In this document: piece after piece, positions 48,175-60,522 of the stretch | Position numbering within the stretch: position 1 is the stretch's first letter | How the letters are laid out: each line of letters begins with the position of its first letter | DNA from: Cyprinodon diabolis | Taxonomy: Eukaryota; Chordata; Actinopteri; Cyprinodontiformes; Cyprinodontidae | Direction: 5' to 3' | NCBI GenBank assembly: GCA_030533445.1 | Contig: JARPUW010000258.1 | Coordinates: 372,001 to 436,000, forward strand | Length of the DNA: 64,000 nt | Notes under the pieces: generated by a model | The model's input: only the letters and a program-made list of their open reading frames with translations | Databases searched by the model: none | Told to the model about the DNA's origin: nothing | Position numbers and translations under genes: made by a program

Positions 48175-51170
48175 ACCATTTTTGGTCAGTTTGTAGACTG
48201 AAACCTCTGGACTCACACAATGTCTTCGGAATTACGGTAGGATTAATACTTTTCCTTAAAAACCCTCCAGACCAACCTAAAGTCGATGAGAGTTTCAGCC
48301 TTTCTCTATTCTTTTTGAGCTGAAGATGGGAGAGAAACGAATCAGACTATGTGTTTTCAACTCGTCATAAATATTTTTCTGAATGACACACATACACCAA
48401 AGTTGGTATAGTTGGAGTCGAAGGATTGCTGATGCTCATGGTGAAAATGTTTTTTGAATAACTCATACGGTTTTTGATCAGTAGTCGTTTGTTCGGTGCC
48501 GTTCTTCCCATACAAAAAAGCCTGGGAAGAAGAAACCAATAGTGAGTGCAGCTGTTGTCTGTGTCAGTGAGAGGCTCGTTAAGCGTTGTCAAGGTTACCA
48601 AGCTTCAAACAGATTTTACCTCTGCTGTTTTAAACAGCACATATTAATCTAATGGAGGGTGAAAGGACTGATTTAACATTGGGAAATGGATACTATATGA
48701 CTGCTGTACATGACACTTCCCTTGCCACTCAGCACTGATAGACTTTCAAAATAAGACTCCAGGGACCCTACAAAATAAAAGCCTCCATATTTTTTACATA
48801 TATTTATTGCTCTATATGGCTCAACATTATGACCCAAACTCAACCCCGTTTTAGAGAATAGACTCTAGGAGACTGTTTAAAACACACCCTATAGCAAATT
48901 TCAAAATAAAAGCCTCCCATTTCCGCTTCATCTACTGCCCTAATAACATGGAAAAAGAGTGATTTAACGATTGGAAAGTAATCAACTATCATTGACGGGT
49001 CTGAACATTTTCTATAAACACAACTCTGTTGGACTTTCAAAATAAGACTCCAGGGACCCTACAAAATAAAAGCCTCTAGATTATAGTAATGCATTAATTG
49101 ATGCAAATGGCTCAACATTATGACCCAAACTCTTCCAGGTTGTTTTTATTAGACTCTAGTGACCTTTTCAAAACACACCCCAGAGCAAATTTCACAATAA
49201 AAGTCTCCCATTTACTCTGTAATACAGCAACTATTCACCTAATAACATGGAAAACCAGTGATTTAACATTTGGAAATGGATTCTATATCACTGCTGGGCG
49301 TGACCCATCTTTTGATGCACATTCATGATAGACTTTCAAAATAAGACTACAAGGACTCTACAGAATAAAAGCCTCTTCCTTATACACACTCATACATTCT
49401 GGCATATTGCTCATTGCCATTGGTGATTTCATCACTGCAATGGCTCTTAGAAGGCGGGCGGAGACCGCCAATGCTAACAGGCGGGCGGAGCCCGCCAAAG
49501 GTGATTACATCACTGCAATGGCTCTTAGCAGGCGGGCGCAGCCCGCCATTGGTGATTTCATCACTGCAATGGCTCTTAGAAGGCGGGCAGAGCCCGCCAT
49601 TGGTGATTTTTTTCTTCACTGAGATGGCTCCTAGCAGGCGGGCGAAGCCCGCCAACTGGGCTTTACCCACTGTGTTTCAATATGGACAACCCATATTACC
49701 CTTGTGCATCATACGCTGTGCACGTCTATTTCCCAGATTTCAGCACAAGTGGCACACAGCTCTCTTTGCCCATGAACTTGCCCTCTTTCCTTCCCTCAGC
49801 AGCCCTCAAAGGCGTAAGCAGTTGGTCTGGGGAGCCCCGACGTCACTTGCCAGGGCCGTATTGGCCCGGTTCCCCAGACGGGCAGTAGGTGGCCCCCCTC
49901 AAAATTTCTTTAGAAATTTTCTAGTTATTATAATTCTCCCGTATACCCAAAACTTCGGCGCGTAACTAGTCCCGCACGGTTTGGCGGATCGGGCCCAAAG
50001 TTGGCACACGCGTCGGGACCAATGGGGTGATGTGTGCTTGTATAAAACTTTCTCATTAGTCCGAAGGTTTGCGAATTATTAGCGAAAACGTCGCAAAAAA
50101 ATCCCATAGGAAATGAATGGGGAGAGGAAAAAAAAAGCATAAAAAACAGCACTTCACTGTGTCGCCATACATTCACCTAGAAAAACAGTTTGAAGCTCAG
50201 TTTGTAGATAAATCCTTCGTCTATTTAAAACTGAAGACGGTATGTTGATAACTGCTACGGTTTTTGTATAATCACACCTCAAGCGCCACAAAGTTTTAGC
50301 AAAATCCAGCCTGCTAGAGTGGAGCAACTGAAAAGCTAGAGTGTGAGGCAGGCGTTTTTTAAACACAAAAAAACATTTTAAACTCGCCCTCACGGCCACA
50401 TATTTATAGCTAGAGTCACCATTTTTTGGTCAGTTTGTAGACTGAAATCTCTGGACCCACACAATATCTTCGGAATTACGGTAGGATTAATACTTTTCCT
50501 TAAAAACCCTCCAGACCGACCTAAAGTCGATGAAAATCAGAGCCGTTTTTCATTGGTTTTGGAGCAGAAGAGGGGAGAAAAACGAATCAGACTATGTGTT
50601 TTAAACTCGTCATAAATATTTTTCTGAATGACACACATACACCAAAGTTGGCATAGTTGGAGTCGAAGGATGACTGACGCTCACGGTGAAAAATTTTTTT
50701 GAATAACTCATACGGTTTTTGCTCAGCAGTCGTTTGTTCGGAGGACATTTTAAGCACCTGAAAGCTGAGTGACAGTGACCTGCTGCAGCTAGCTCAATTA
50801 GAAGCTTAGGTGTGATGAAACGTTTTTTCTTTTTCTTTCTCTTCCCATTCAGTTTGTAGATGACCTACAGCCATGAAAGTTACTCCAATTGAAGACAAGA
50901 TATAGCTGTCGCTTAGATAAAAAGAATTTTTCAGATACCTTTTACGGTTTTTACTCAGCAGTCGTTTGTTCGGAGGGGTGCTTTAGCAGCTAAAAGGTGA
51001 GTGAGAGTGAGGTCCTGCAGTTCAAACAAAGGGAGGAGCAGGTGGGCCAACCATTTTGTTTGTGCTTCGTTTTGGGTTGTGAAAGACCTACAGACATGAA
51101 GGTTACCCCAGTCTGAGACAAAGGATAGATGTTGCTTTCACTGAAAGAATTTTTCAGATATCTTTTACGG
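48175..51170 (+). repeat. Unit 16 (truncated at 3' end by deletion)
   Basis: This unit is complete up to the beta core at 51167-51170, then joins directly to the second beta core of the next unit. In the GC minisatellite (49453-49653) box 1 has a stem mismatch (gaccgcc) and box 3 has a 'gca' loop. A T insertion gives 'attttttggtcag' near 50420. TATAAAA is at 50041 and the exon-like interval is 50853-50996. Confidence 0.93.
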
Positions 51171-51180
51171 TTTTTGATCA
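51160..51180. other. 480-bp deletion junction between units 16 and 17
   Basis: At 51166-51176 the sequence 'tacggtttttg' belongs equally to the last beta core of unit 16 and the second beta core of unit 17. Left of it the sequence reads as the former ('gatatctttt'), right of it as the latter ('atcagtagtcg'). In intact units these cores are 480 bases apart (48000 to 48480). Confidence 0.93.
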
Positions 51181-54115
51181 GTAGTCGTTTGTTCGGTGCC
51201 GTTCTTCCCATACAAAAAAGCCTGGGAAGAAGAAACCAATAGTGAGTGCAGCTGTTGTCTGTGTCAGTGAGAGGCTCGTTAAGCGTTGTCAAGGTTACCA
51301 AGCTTCAAACAGATTTTACCTCTGCTGTTTTAAACAGCACATATTAATCTAATGGAGGGTGAAAGGACTGATTTAACATTGGGAAATGGATACTATATGA
51401 CTGCTGTACATGACACTTCCCTTGCCACTCAGCACTGATAGACTTTCAAAATAATACTCCAGGGACCCTACAAAATAAAAGCCTCTATATTTTTTACATA
51501 TATTTATTGCCCTATATGGCTCAACATTATGACCCAAACTCAACCCCGTTTTAGAGAATAGACTCTAGGAGACTGTTTAAAACACACCCTATAGCAAATT
51601 TCAAAATAAAAGCCTCCCATTTCCGCTTCATCTACTGCCCTAATAACATGGAAAAAGAGTGATTTAACGATTGGAAAGTAATCAACTATCATTGACGGGT
51701 CTGAACATTTTCTATAAACACAACTCTGTTGGACTTTCAAAATAAGACTCCAGGGACCCTACAAAATAAAAGCCTCTAGATTATAGTAATGCATTAATTG
51801 ATGCAAATGGCTCAACATTATGACCCAAACTCTTCCAGGTTGTTTTTATTAGACTCTAGTGACCTTTTCAAAACACACCCCAGAGCAAATTTCACAATAA
51901 AAGTCTCCCATTTACTCTGTAATACAGCAACTATTCACCTAATAACATGGAAAACCAGTGATTTAACATTTGGAAATGGATTCTATATCACTGCTGGGCG
52001 TGACCCATCTTTTGATGCACATTCATGATAGACTTTCAAAATAAGACTACAAGGACTCTACAGAATAAAAGCCTCTTCCTTATACACACTCATACATTCT
52101 GGCATATTGCTCATTGCCATTGGTGATTTCATCACTGCAATGGCTCTTAGAAGGCGGGCGGAGCCCGCCAATGGTAACAGGCGGGCGGAGCCCGCCAAAG
52201 GTGATTACATCACTGCAATGGCTCTTAGCAGGCGGGCGGAGCCCGCCATTGGTGATTTCATCACTGCAATGGCTCTTAGAAGGCGGGCAGAGCCCGCCAT
52301 TGGTGATTTTTTTCTTCACTGAGATGGCTCCTAGCAGGCGGGCGAAGCCCGCCAACTGGGCTTTACCCACTGTGTTTCAATATGGACAACCCATATTACC
52401 CTTGTGCATCATACGCTGTGCACGTCTATTTCCCAGATTTCAGCACAAGTGGCACACAGCTCTCTTTGCCCATGACCTAGCCCTCTTTCCTTCCCTCAGC
52501 AGCCCTCAAAGGCGTAAGCAGTTGGTCTGGGGAGCCCCGACATCACTTGCCAGGGCCGTATTGGCCCTGTTCCCCAGACGGGCAGTAGGTGGCCCCCCTC
52601 AAAATTTCTTTAGAAATTTTCTAGTTGGGGGGCCACATGCCGAAGGCATGGCCCACCTACTACTATTGCACATATTTATTCCGCGTATTATTATTATTAT
52701 TATAATTCTCCCGTATACCCAAAACTTCGGCACGTAACTAGTCCCGCACGGTTTGGCGGATCGGGCCCAAAGTTGGCACACGCGTCGGGACCAATGGGGT
52801 GATGTGTGCTTGTATAAAACTTTCTCATTAGTCCGAAGGTTTGCGAATTATTAGCGAAAACGTCGCAAAAAAATCCCATAGGAAATGAATGGGGAGAGGA
52901 AAAAAAAAGCATAAAAAACAGCACTTCACTGTGTCGGCATACATTCACCTAGAAAAACAGTTTGAAGCTCAGTTTGTAGATAAATCCTTCGTCTATTTAA
53001 AACTGAAGACGGTATGTTGATAACTGCTACGGTTTTTGTATAATCAGACCTCAAGCGCCACAAAGTTTTAGCAAAATCCAGCCTGCTAGAGTGGAGCAAC
53101 TGAAAAGCTAGAGTGTGAGGCAGGCGTTTTTTAAACACAAAAAAACATTTTAAACTCGCCCTCACGGCCACATATTTATAGCTAGAGTCACCATTTTTGG
53201 TCAGTTTGTAGACTGAAATCTCTGGACCCACACAATATCTTCGGAATTACGGTAGGATTAATACTTTTCCTTAAAAACCCTCCAGACCGACCTAAAGTCG
53301 ATGAAAATCAGAGCCGTTTTTCATTGGTTTTGGAGCAGAAGAGGGGAGAAAAACGAATCAGACTATGTGTTTTAAACTCGTCATAAATATTTTTCTGAAT
53401 GACACACATACACCAAAGTTGGCATAGTTGGAGTCGAAGGATGGCTGACGCTCACGGTGAAAAAATATTTTGAATAACTCATACGGTTTTTGCTCAGCAG
53501 TCGTTTGTTCGGAGGACATTTTAAGCAGCTGAAAGCTGGGGGAGAGTGTCCTGCTGCAGCTAGCTCAATTAGAAGATCAGGTGTGACAAAACGTTTTTTC
53601 TTTTTCTTTCTCTTCCCATTCAGGTTGTAGATGACCTACAGCCATGAAAGTTACTCCAATTGAAGACAAGATATAGCTGTCGCTTAGATAAAAATAATTT
53701 TTCAGATACCTTTTACGGTTTTTACTCAGCAGTCGTTTGTTCGGAGGGGTGCTTTAGCAGCTAAAAGGTGAGTGAGAGTGAGGTCCTGCAGTTCAAACAA
53801 AGGGAGGAGCAGGTGGGCCAACCATTTTGTTTGTGCTTCGTTTTGGGTTGTGAAAGACCTACAGACATGAAGGTTACCCCAGTCTGAGACAAAGGATAGA
53901 TGTTGCTTTCACTGAAAGAATTTTTCAGATATCTTTTACGGTTTTTGCTCAGCAGTCGTTTGTTCGGAGGGTAAGCACCTGGAAGCTAGCTGACAGTTAG
54001 CTTCTGCAGCAGCCTGCTAGAGTGCAGCTGCTGAAATCTTAGTGTGAGGCGGCCATTCTTTTAAGATCAAACATCTTATTCTCGCCCTCACGGCCACATA
54101 TTTGGAGCTACAGTC
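51171..54115 (+). repeat. Unit 17 (lacks its first ~305 bp), conversion-like patch
   Basis: The unit starts inside the deletion junction. Five GC boxes lie at 52153-52353 and one 66-bp element at 52627-52692. Between 52476 and 52568 it carries the units 3/5 variants ('catgacctag', 'cgacatcac', 'ggccctgttcc') although both flanks are of the common type. The tail is of the unit 13 type. TATAAAA is at 52813 and the exon-like interval is 53624-53767. Confidence 0.93.
52627..52692. repeat. 66-bp hairpin element, one copy (unit 17)
   Basis: Direct 'ctagtt' junction, followed by a long ATT run. It lies just downstream of the conversion-like patch of this unit. Confidence 0.9.
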
Positions 54116-57100
54116 ACCATTTTTGGTCAGTTTGTAGACTGAAACCTCTGGACTCACACAATGTCTTCGGAATTACGGTAGGATTAATACTTTTCCTTAA
54201 AAACCGTCCAGACCAACCTAAAGTCGATGAGAGTTTCAGCCTTTCTCTATTCTTTTTGAGCTGAAGATGGGAGAGAAACGAATCAGACTATGTGTTTTCA
54301 ACTCGTCATAAATATTTTTCTGAATGACACACATACACCAAAGTTGGTATAGTTGGAGTCGAAGGATTGCTGATGCTCATGGTGAAAATGTTTTTTGAAT
54401 AACTCATACGGTTTTTGATCAGTAGTCGTTTGTTCGGTGCCGTTCTTCCCATACAAAAAAGCCTGGGAAGAAGAAACCAATAGTGAGTGCAGCTGTTGTC
54501 TGTGTCAGTGAGAGGCTCGTTAAGCGTTGTCAAGGTTACCAAGCTTCAAACAGATTTTACCTCTGCTGTTTTAAACAGCACATATTAATCTAATGGAGGG
54601 TGAAAGGACTGATTTAACATTGGGAAATGGATACTATATGACTGCTGTCCATGACACTTCCCTTGCCACTCAGCACTGATAGACTTTCAAAATAAGACTC
54701 CAGGGACCCTACAAAATAAAAGCCTCTATATTTTTTACATATATTTATTGCCCTATATGGCTCAACATTATGACCCAAACTCAACCCCGTTTTAGAGAAT
54801 AGACTCTAGGAGACTGTTTAAAACACACCCTGTAGCAAATTTCAAAATAAAAGCCTCCCATTTCCGCTTCATCTACTGCCCTAATAACATGGAAAAAGAG
54901 TGATTTAACGATTGGAAAGTAATCAACTATCATTGACGGGTCTGAACATTTTCTATAAACACAACTCTGTTGGACTTTCAAAATAAGACTCCAGGGACCC
55001 TACAAAATAAAAGCCTCTAGATTATACTAATGCATTAATTGATGCAAATGGCTCAACATTATGACCCAAACTCTTCCAGGTTGTTTTTATTAGACTCTAG
55101 TGACCTTTTCAAAACACACCCAGAGCAAATTTCACAATAAAAGTCTCCCATTTACTCTGTAATACAGCAACTATTCACCTAATAACATGGAAAACCAGTG
55201 ATTTAACATTTGGAAATGGATTCTATATCACTGCTGGGCGTGACCCATCTTTTGATGCACATTCATGATAGACTTTCAAAATAAGACTACAAGGACTCTA
55301 CAGAATAAAAGCCTCTTCCTTATACACACTCATACATTCTGGCATATTGCTCATTGCCATTGGTGATTTCATCACTGCAATGGCTCTTAGAAGGCGGGCG
55401 GAGCCCGCCAATGGTAACAGGCGGGCGGAGCCCGCCAAAGGTGATTACATCACTGCAATGGCTCTTAGCAGGCGGGCGGAGCCCGCCATTGGTGATTTCA
55501 TCACTGCAATGGCTCTTAGAAGGCGGGCAGAGCCCGCCATTGGTGATTTTTTTCTTCACTGAGATGGCTCCTAGCAGGCGGGCGAAGCCCGCCAACTGGG
55601 CTTTACCCACTGTGTTTCAATATGGACAACCCATATTACCCTTGTGCATCATACGCTGTGCACGTCTATTTCCCAGATTTCAGCACAAGTGGCACACAGC
55701 TCTCTTTGCCCATGAACTTGCCCTCTTTCCTTCCCTCAGCAGCCCTCAAAGGCGTAAGCAGTTGGTCTGGGGAGCCCCGACGTCACTTGCCAGGGCCGTA
55801 TTGGCCCGGTTCCCCAGACGGGCAGTAGGTGGCCCCCCTCAAAATTTCTTTAGAAATTTTCTAGTTGGGGGGCCACATGCCGAAGGCATGGCCCACCTAC
55901 TACTATTGCACATATTTATTCCGCGTATTATTATTATTATTATAATTCTCCCGTATACCCAAAACTTCGGCGCGTAACTAGTCCCGCACGGTTTGGCGGA
56001 TCGGGCCCAAAGTTGGCACACGCGTCGGGACCAATGGGGTGATGTGTGCTTGTATAAAACTTTCTCATTAGTCCGAAGGTTTGCGAATTATTAGCGAAAA
56101 CGTCGCAAAAAAATCCCATAGGAAATGAATGGGGAGAGGAAAAAAAAAGCATAAAAAACAGCACTTCACTGTGTCGGCATACATTCACCTAGAAAAACAG
56201 TTTGAAGCTCAGTTTGTAGATAAATCCTTCGTCTATTTAAAACTGAAGACGGTATGTTGATAACTGCTACGGTTTTTGTATAATCAGACCTCAAGCGCCA
56301 CAAAGTTTTAGCAAAATCCAGCCTGCTAGAGTGGAGCAACTGAAAAGCTAGAGTGTGAGGCAGGCGTTTTTTAAACACAAAAAAACATTTTAAACTCGCC
56401 CTCACGGCCACATATTTATAGCTAGAGTCACCATTTTTGGTCAGTTTGTAGACTGAAATCTCTGGACCCACACAATATCTTCGGAATTACGGTAGGATTA
56501 ATACTTTTCCTTAAAAACCCTCCAGACCGACCTAAAGTCGATGAAAATCAGAGCCGTTTTTCATTGGTTTTGGAGCAGAAGAGGGGAGAAAAACGAATCA
56601 GACTATGGGTTTTAAACTCGTCATAAATATTTTTCTGAATGACACACATACACCAAAGTTGGCATAGTTGGAGTCGAAGGATGACTGACGCTCACGGTGA
56701 AAAAATTTTTTGAATAACTCATACGGTTTTTGCTCAGCAGTCGTTTGTTCGGAGGACATTTTAAGCACCTGAAAGCTGAGTGACAGTGACCTGCTGCAGC
56801 TAGCTCAATTAGAAGCTTAGGTGTGATGAAACGTTTTTTCTTTTCTTTCTCTTCCCATTCAGTTTGTAGATGACCTACAGCCATGAAAGTTACTCCAATC
56901 GAAGACAAGATATAGCTGTCGCTTAGATAAAAAGAATTTTTCAGATACCTTTTACGGTTTTTACTCAGCAGTCGTTTGTTCGGAGGGGTGCTTTAGCAGC
57001 TAAAAGGTGAGTGAGAGTGAGGTCCTGCAGTTAAAAGAAAGGGAGGAGCAGGTGGGCCAACCATTTTGTTTGTGCTTCGTTTTGGGTTGTGAAAGACCTA

Positions 57101-57354
57101 CAGACATGAAGGTTACCCCAGTCTGAGACAAAGGATAGATGTTGCTTTCACTGAAAGAATTTTTCAGATATCTTTTACGGTTTTTGCTCAGCAGTCGTTT
57201 GTTCGGAGGGTAAGCACCTGGAAGCTAGCTGACAGTTAGCTTCTGCAGCAGCCTGCTAGAGTGCAGCTGCTGAAATCTTAGTGTGAGGCGGCCATTTTTT
57301 TCAGATCAAACATCTTATTCTCGCCCTCACGGCCACATATTTGGAGCTACAGTC
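54116..57354 (+). repeat. Unit 18 (3239 bp), one 66-bp element
   Basis: The head is of the 'aaccgtcc' type. Five GC boxes lie at 55393-55593 and one 66-bp element at 55867-55932. The polypyrimidine tract near 56835 is one T shorter. The tail carries 'ttaaaagaaaggg', like units 7 and 8. TATAAAA is at 56053 and the exon-like interval is 56863-57006. Confidence 0.95.
55867..55932. repeat. 66-bp hairpin element, one copy (unit 18)
   Basis: Same junctions as unit 17. Confidence 0.9.
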
Positions 57355-60300
57355 ACCATTTTTGGTCAGTTTGTAGACTGAAACCTCTGGACTCACACAA
57401 TGTCTTCGGAATTACGGTAGGATTAATACTTTTCCTTAAAAACCCTCCAGACCAACCTAAAGTCGATGAGAGTTTCAGCCTTTCTCTATTCTTTTTGAGC
57501 TGAAGATGGGAGAGAAACGAATCAGACTATGTGTTTTCAACTCGTCATAAATATTTTTCTGAATGACACACATACACCAAAGTTGGTATAGTTGGAGTCG
57601 AAGGATTGCTGATGCTCATGGTGAAAATGTTTTTTGAATAACTCATACGGTTTTTGATCAGTAGTCGTTTGTTCGGTGCCGTTCTTCCCATACAAAAAAG
57701 CCTGGGAAGAAGAAACCAATAGTGAGTGCAGCTGTTGTCTGTGTCAGTGAGAGGCTCGTTAAGCGTTGTCAAGGTTACCAAGCTTCAAACAGATTTTACC
57801 TCTGCTGTTTTAAACAGCACATTTAATTTAATGGAGGGTGAAAGGACTGATTTAACATTGGGAAATGGATACTATATGACTGCTGTCCATGACACTTCCC
57901 TTGCCACTCAGCACTGATAGACTTTCAAAATAAGACTCCAGGGACCCTACAAAATAAAAGCCTCTATATTTTTTACATATATTTATTGCCCTATATGGCT
58001 CAACATTATGACCCAAACTCAACCCCGTTTTAGAGAATAGACTCTAGGAGACTGTTTAAAACACACCCTATAGCAAATTTCAAAATAAAAGCCTCCCATT
58101 TCCGCTTCATCTACTGCCCTAATAACATGGAAAAAGAGTGATTTAACGATTGGAAAGTAATCAACTATCATTGACGGGTCTGAACATTTTCTATAAACAC
58201 AACTCTGTTGGACTTTCAAAATAAGACTCCAGCGACCCTACAAAATAAAAGCCTCTAGATTATACTAATGCATTAATTGATGCAAATGGCTCAACATTAT
58301 GACCCAAACTCTTCCAGGTTGTTTTTATTAGACTCTAGTGACCTTTTCAAAACACACCCCAGAGCAAATTTCACAATAAAAGTCTCCCATTTACTCTGTA
58401 ATACAGCAACTATTCACCTAATAACATGGAAAACCAGTGATTTAACATTTGGAAATGGATTCTATATCACTGCTGGGCGTGACCCATCTTTTGATGCACA
58501 TTCATGATGGACTTTCAAAATAAGACTACAAGGACTCTACAGAATAAAAGCCTCTTCCTTATACACACTCATACATTCTGGCATATTGCTCATTGCCATT
58601 GGTGATTTCATCACTGCAATGGCTCTTAGAAGGCGGGCGGAGCCCGCCAATGGTAACAGGCGGGCGGAGCCCGCCAAAGGTGATTACATCACTGCAATGG
58701 CTCTTAGCAGGCGGGCGGAGCCCGCCATTGGTGATTTCATCACTGCAATGGCTCTTAGAAGGCGGGCAGAGCCCGCCATTGGTGATTTTTTTCTTCACTG
58801 AGATGGCTCCTAGCAGGCGGGCGAAGCCCGCCAACTGGGCTTTACCCACTGTGTTTCAATATGGACAACCCATATTACCCTTGTGCATCATACGCTGTGC
58901 ACGTCTATTTCCCAGATGTCAGCACAAGTGGCACACAGCTCTCTTTGCCCATGAACTTGCCCTCTTTCCTTCCCTCAGCAGCCCTCAAAGGCGTAAGCAG
59001 TTGGTCTGGGGAGCCCCGACGTCACTTGCCAGGGCCGTATTGGCCCGGTTCCCAAGACGGGCAGTAGGTGGCCCCCCTCAAAATTTCTTTAGAAATTTTC
59101 TAGTTATTATAATTCTCCCGTATACCCAAAACTTCGGCGCGTAACTAGTCCCGCACGGTTTGGCGGATCGGGCCCAAAGTTGGCACACGCGTCGGGACCA
59201 ATGGGGTGATGTGTGCTTGTATAAAACTTTCTCATTAGTCCGAAGGTTTGCGAATTATTAGCGAAAACGTCGCAAAAAAATCCCATAGGAAATGAATGGG
59301 GAGAGGAAAAAAAAAGCATAAAAAACAGCACTTCACTGTGTCGGCATACATTCACCTAGAAAAACAGTTTGAAGCTCAGTTTGTAGATAAATCCTTCGTC
59401 TATTTAAAACTGAAGACGGTATGTTGATAACTGCTACGGTTTTTGTATAATCAGACCTCAAGCGCCACAAAGTTTTAGCAAAATCCAGCCTGCTAGAGTG
59501 GAGCAACTGAAAAGCTAGAGTGTGAGGCAGGCGTTTTTTAAACACAAAAAAACATTTTAAACTCGCCCTCACGGCCACATATTTATAGCTAGAGTCACCA
59601 TTTTTGGTCAGTTTGTAGACTGAAATCTCTGGACCCACACAATATCTTCGGAATTACGGTAGGATTAATACTTTTCCTTAAAAACCCTCCAGACCGACCT
59701 AAAGTCGATGAAAATCAGAGCCGTTTTTCATTGGTTTTGGAGCAGAAGAGGGGAGAAAAACGAATCAGACTATGTGTTTTAAACTCGTCATAAATATTTT
59801 TCTGAATGACACACATACACCAAAGTTGGCATAGTTGGAGTCGAAGGATGACTGACGCTCACGGTGAAAATTTTTTTTGAATAACTCATACGGTTTTTGC
59901 TCAGCAGTCGTTTGTTCGGAGGACATTTTAAGCACCTGAAAGCTGAGTGACAGTGACCTGCTGCAGCTAGCTCAATTAGAAGCTTAGGTGTGATGAAACG
60001 TTTTTTCTTTTTCTTTCTCTTCCCATTCAGTTTGTAGATGACCTACAGCCATGAAAGTTACTCCAATTGAAGACAAGATATAGCTGTCGCTTAGATAAAA
60101 AGAATTTTTCAGATACCTTTTACGGTTTTTACTCAGCAGTCGTTTGTTCGGAGGGGTGCTTTAGCAGCTAAAAGGTCAGTGAGAGTGAGGTCCTGCAGTT
60201 CAAACAAAGGGAGAAGCAGGTGGGCCAACCATTTTGTTTGTGCTTCGTTTTGGGTTGTGAAAGACCTACAGACATGAAGGTTACCCCAGTCTGAGACAAA

Positions 60301-60522
60301 GGATAGATGTTGCTTTCACTGAAAGAATTTTTCAGATACCTTTTACGGTTTTTGCTCAGCAGTCGTTTGTTCGGAGGGTAAGCACCTGGAAGCTAGCTGA
60401 CAGTTAGCTTCTGCAGCAGCCTGCTAGAGTGCAGCTGCTGAAATCTTAGTGTGAGGCGGCCATTTTTTTAAGATCAAACATCTTATTCTCGCCCTCACGG
60501 CCACATATTTGGACCTACAGTC
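57355..60522 (+). repeat. Unit 19 (3168 bp)
   Basis: Five GC boxes lie at 58632-58832, with no 66-bp element. The right arm of the 9-bp inverted repeat is mutated ('ttcccaagac' near 59051). The tail has two changes shared only with unit 20: the exon-like donor becomes GTCAGT (60175), and 'ggacctacag' appears near 60511. TATAAAA is at 59220 and the exon-like interval is 60031-60174. Confidence 0.95.
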
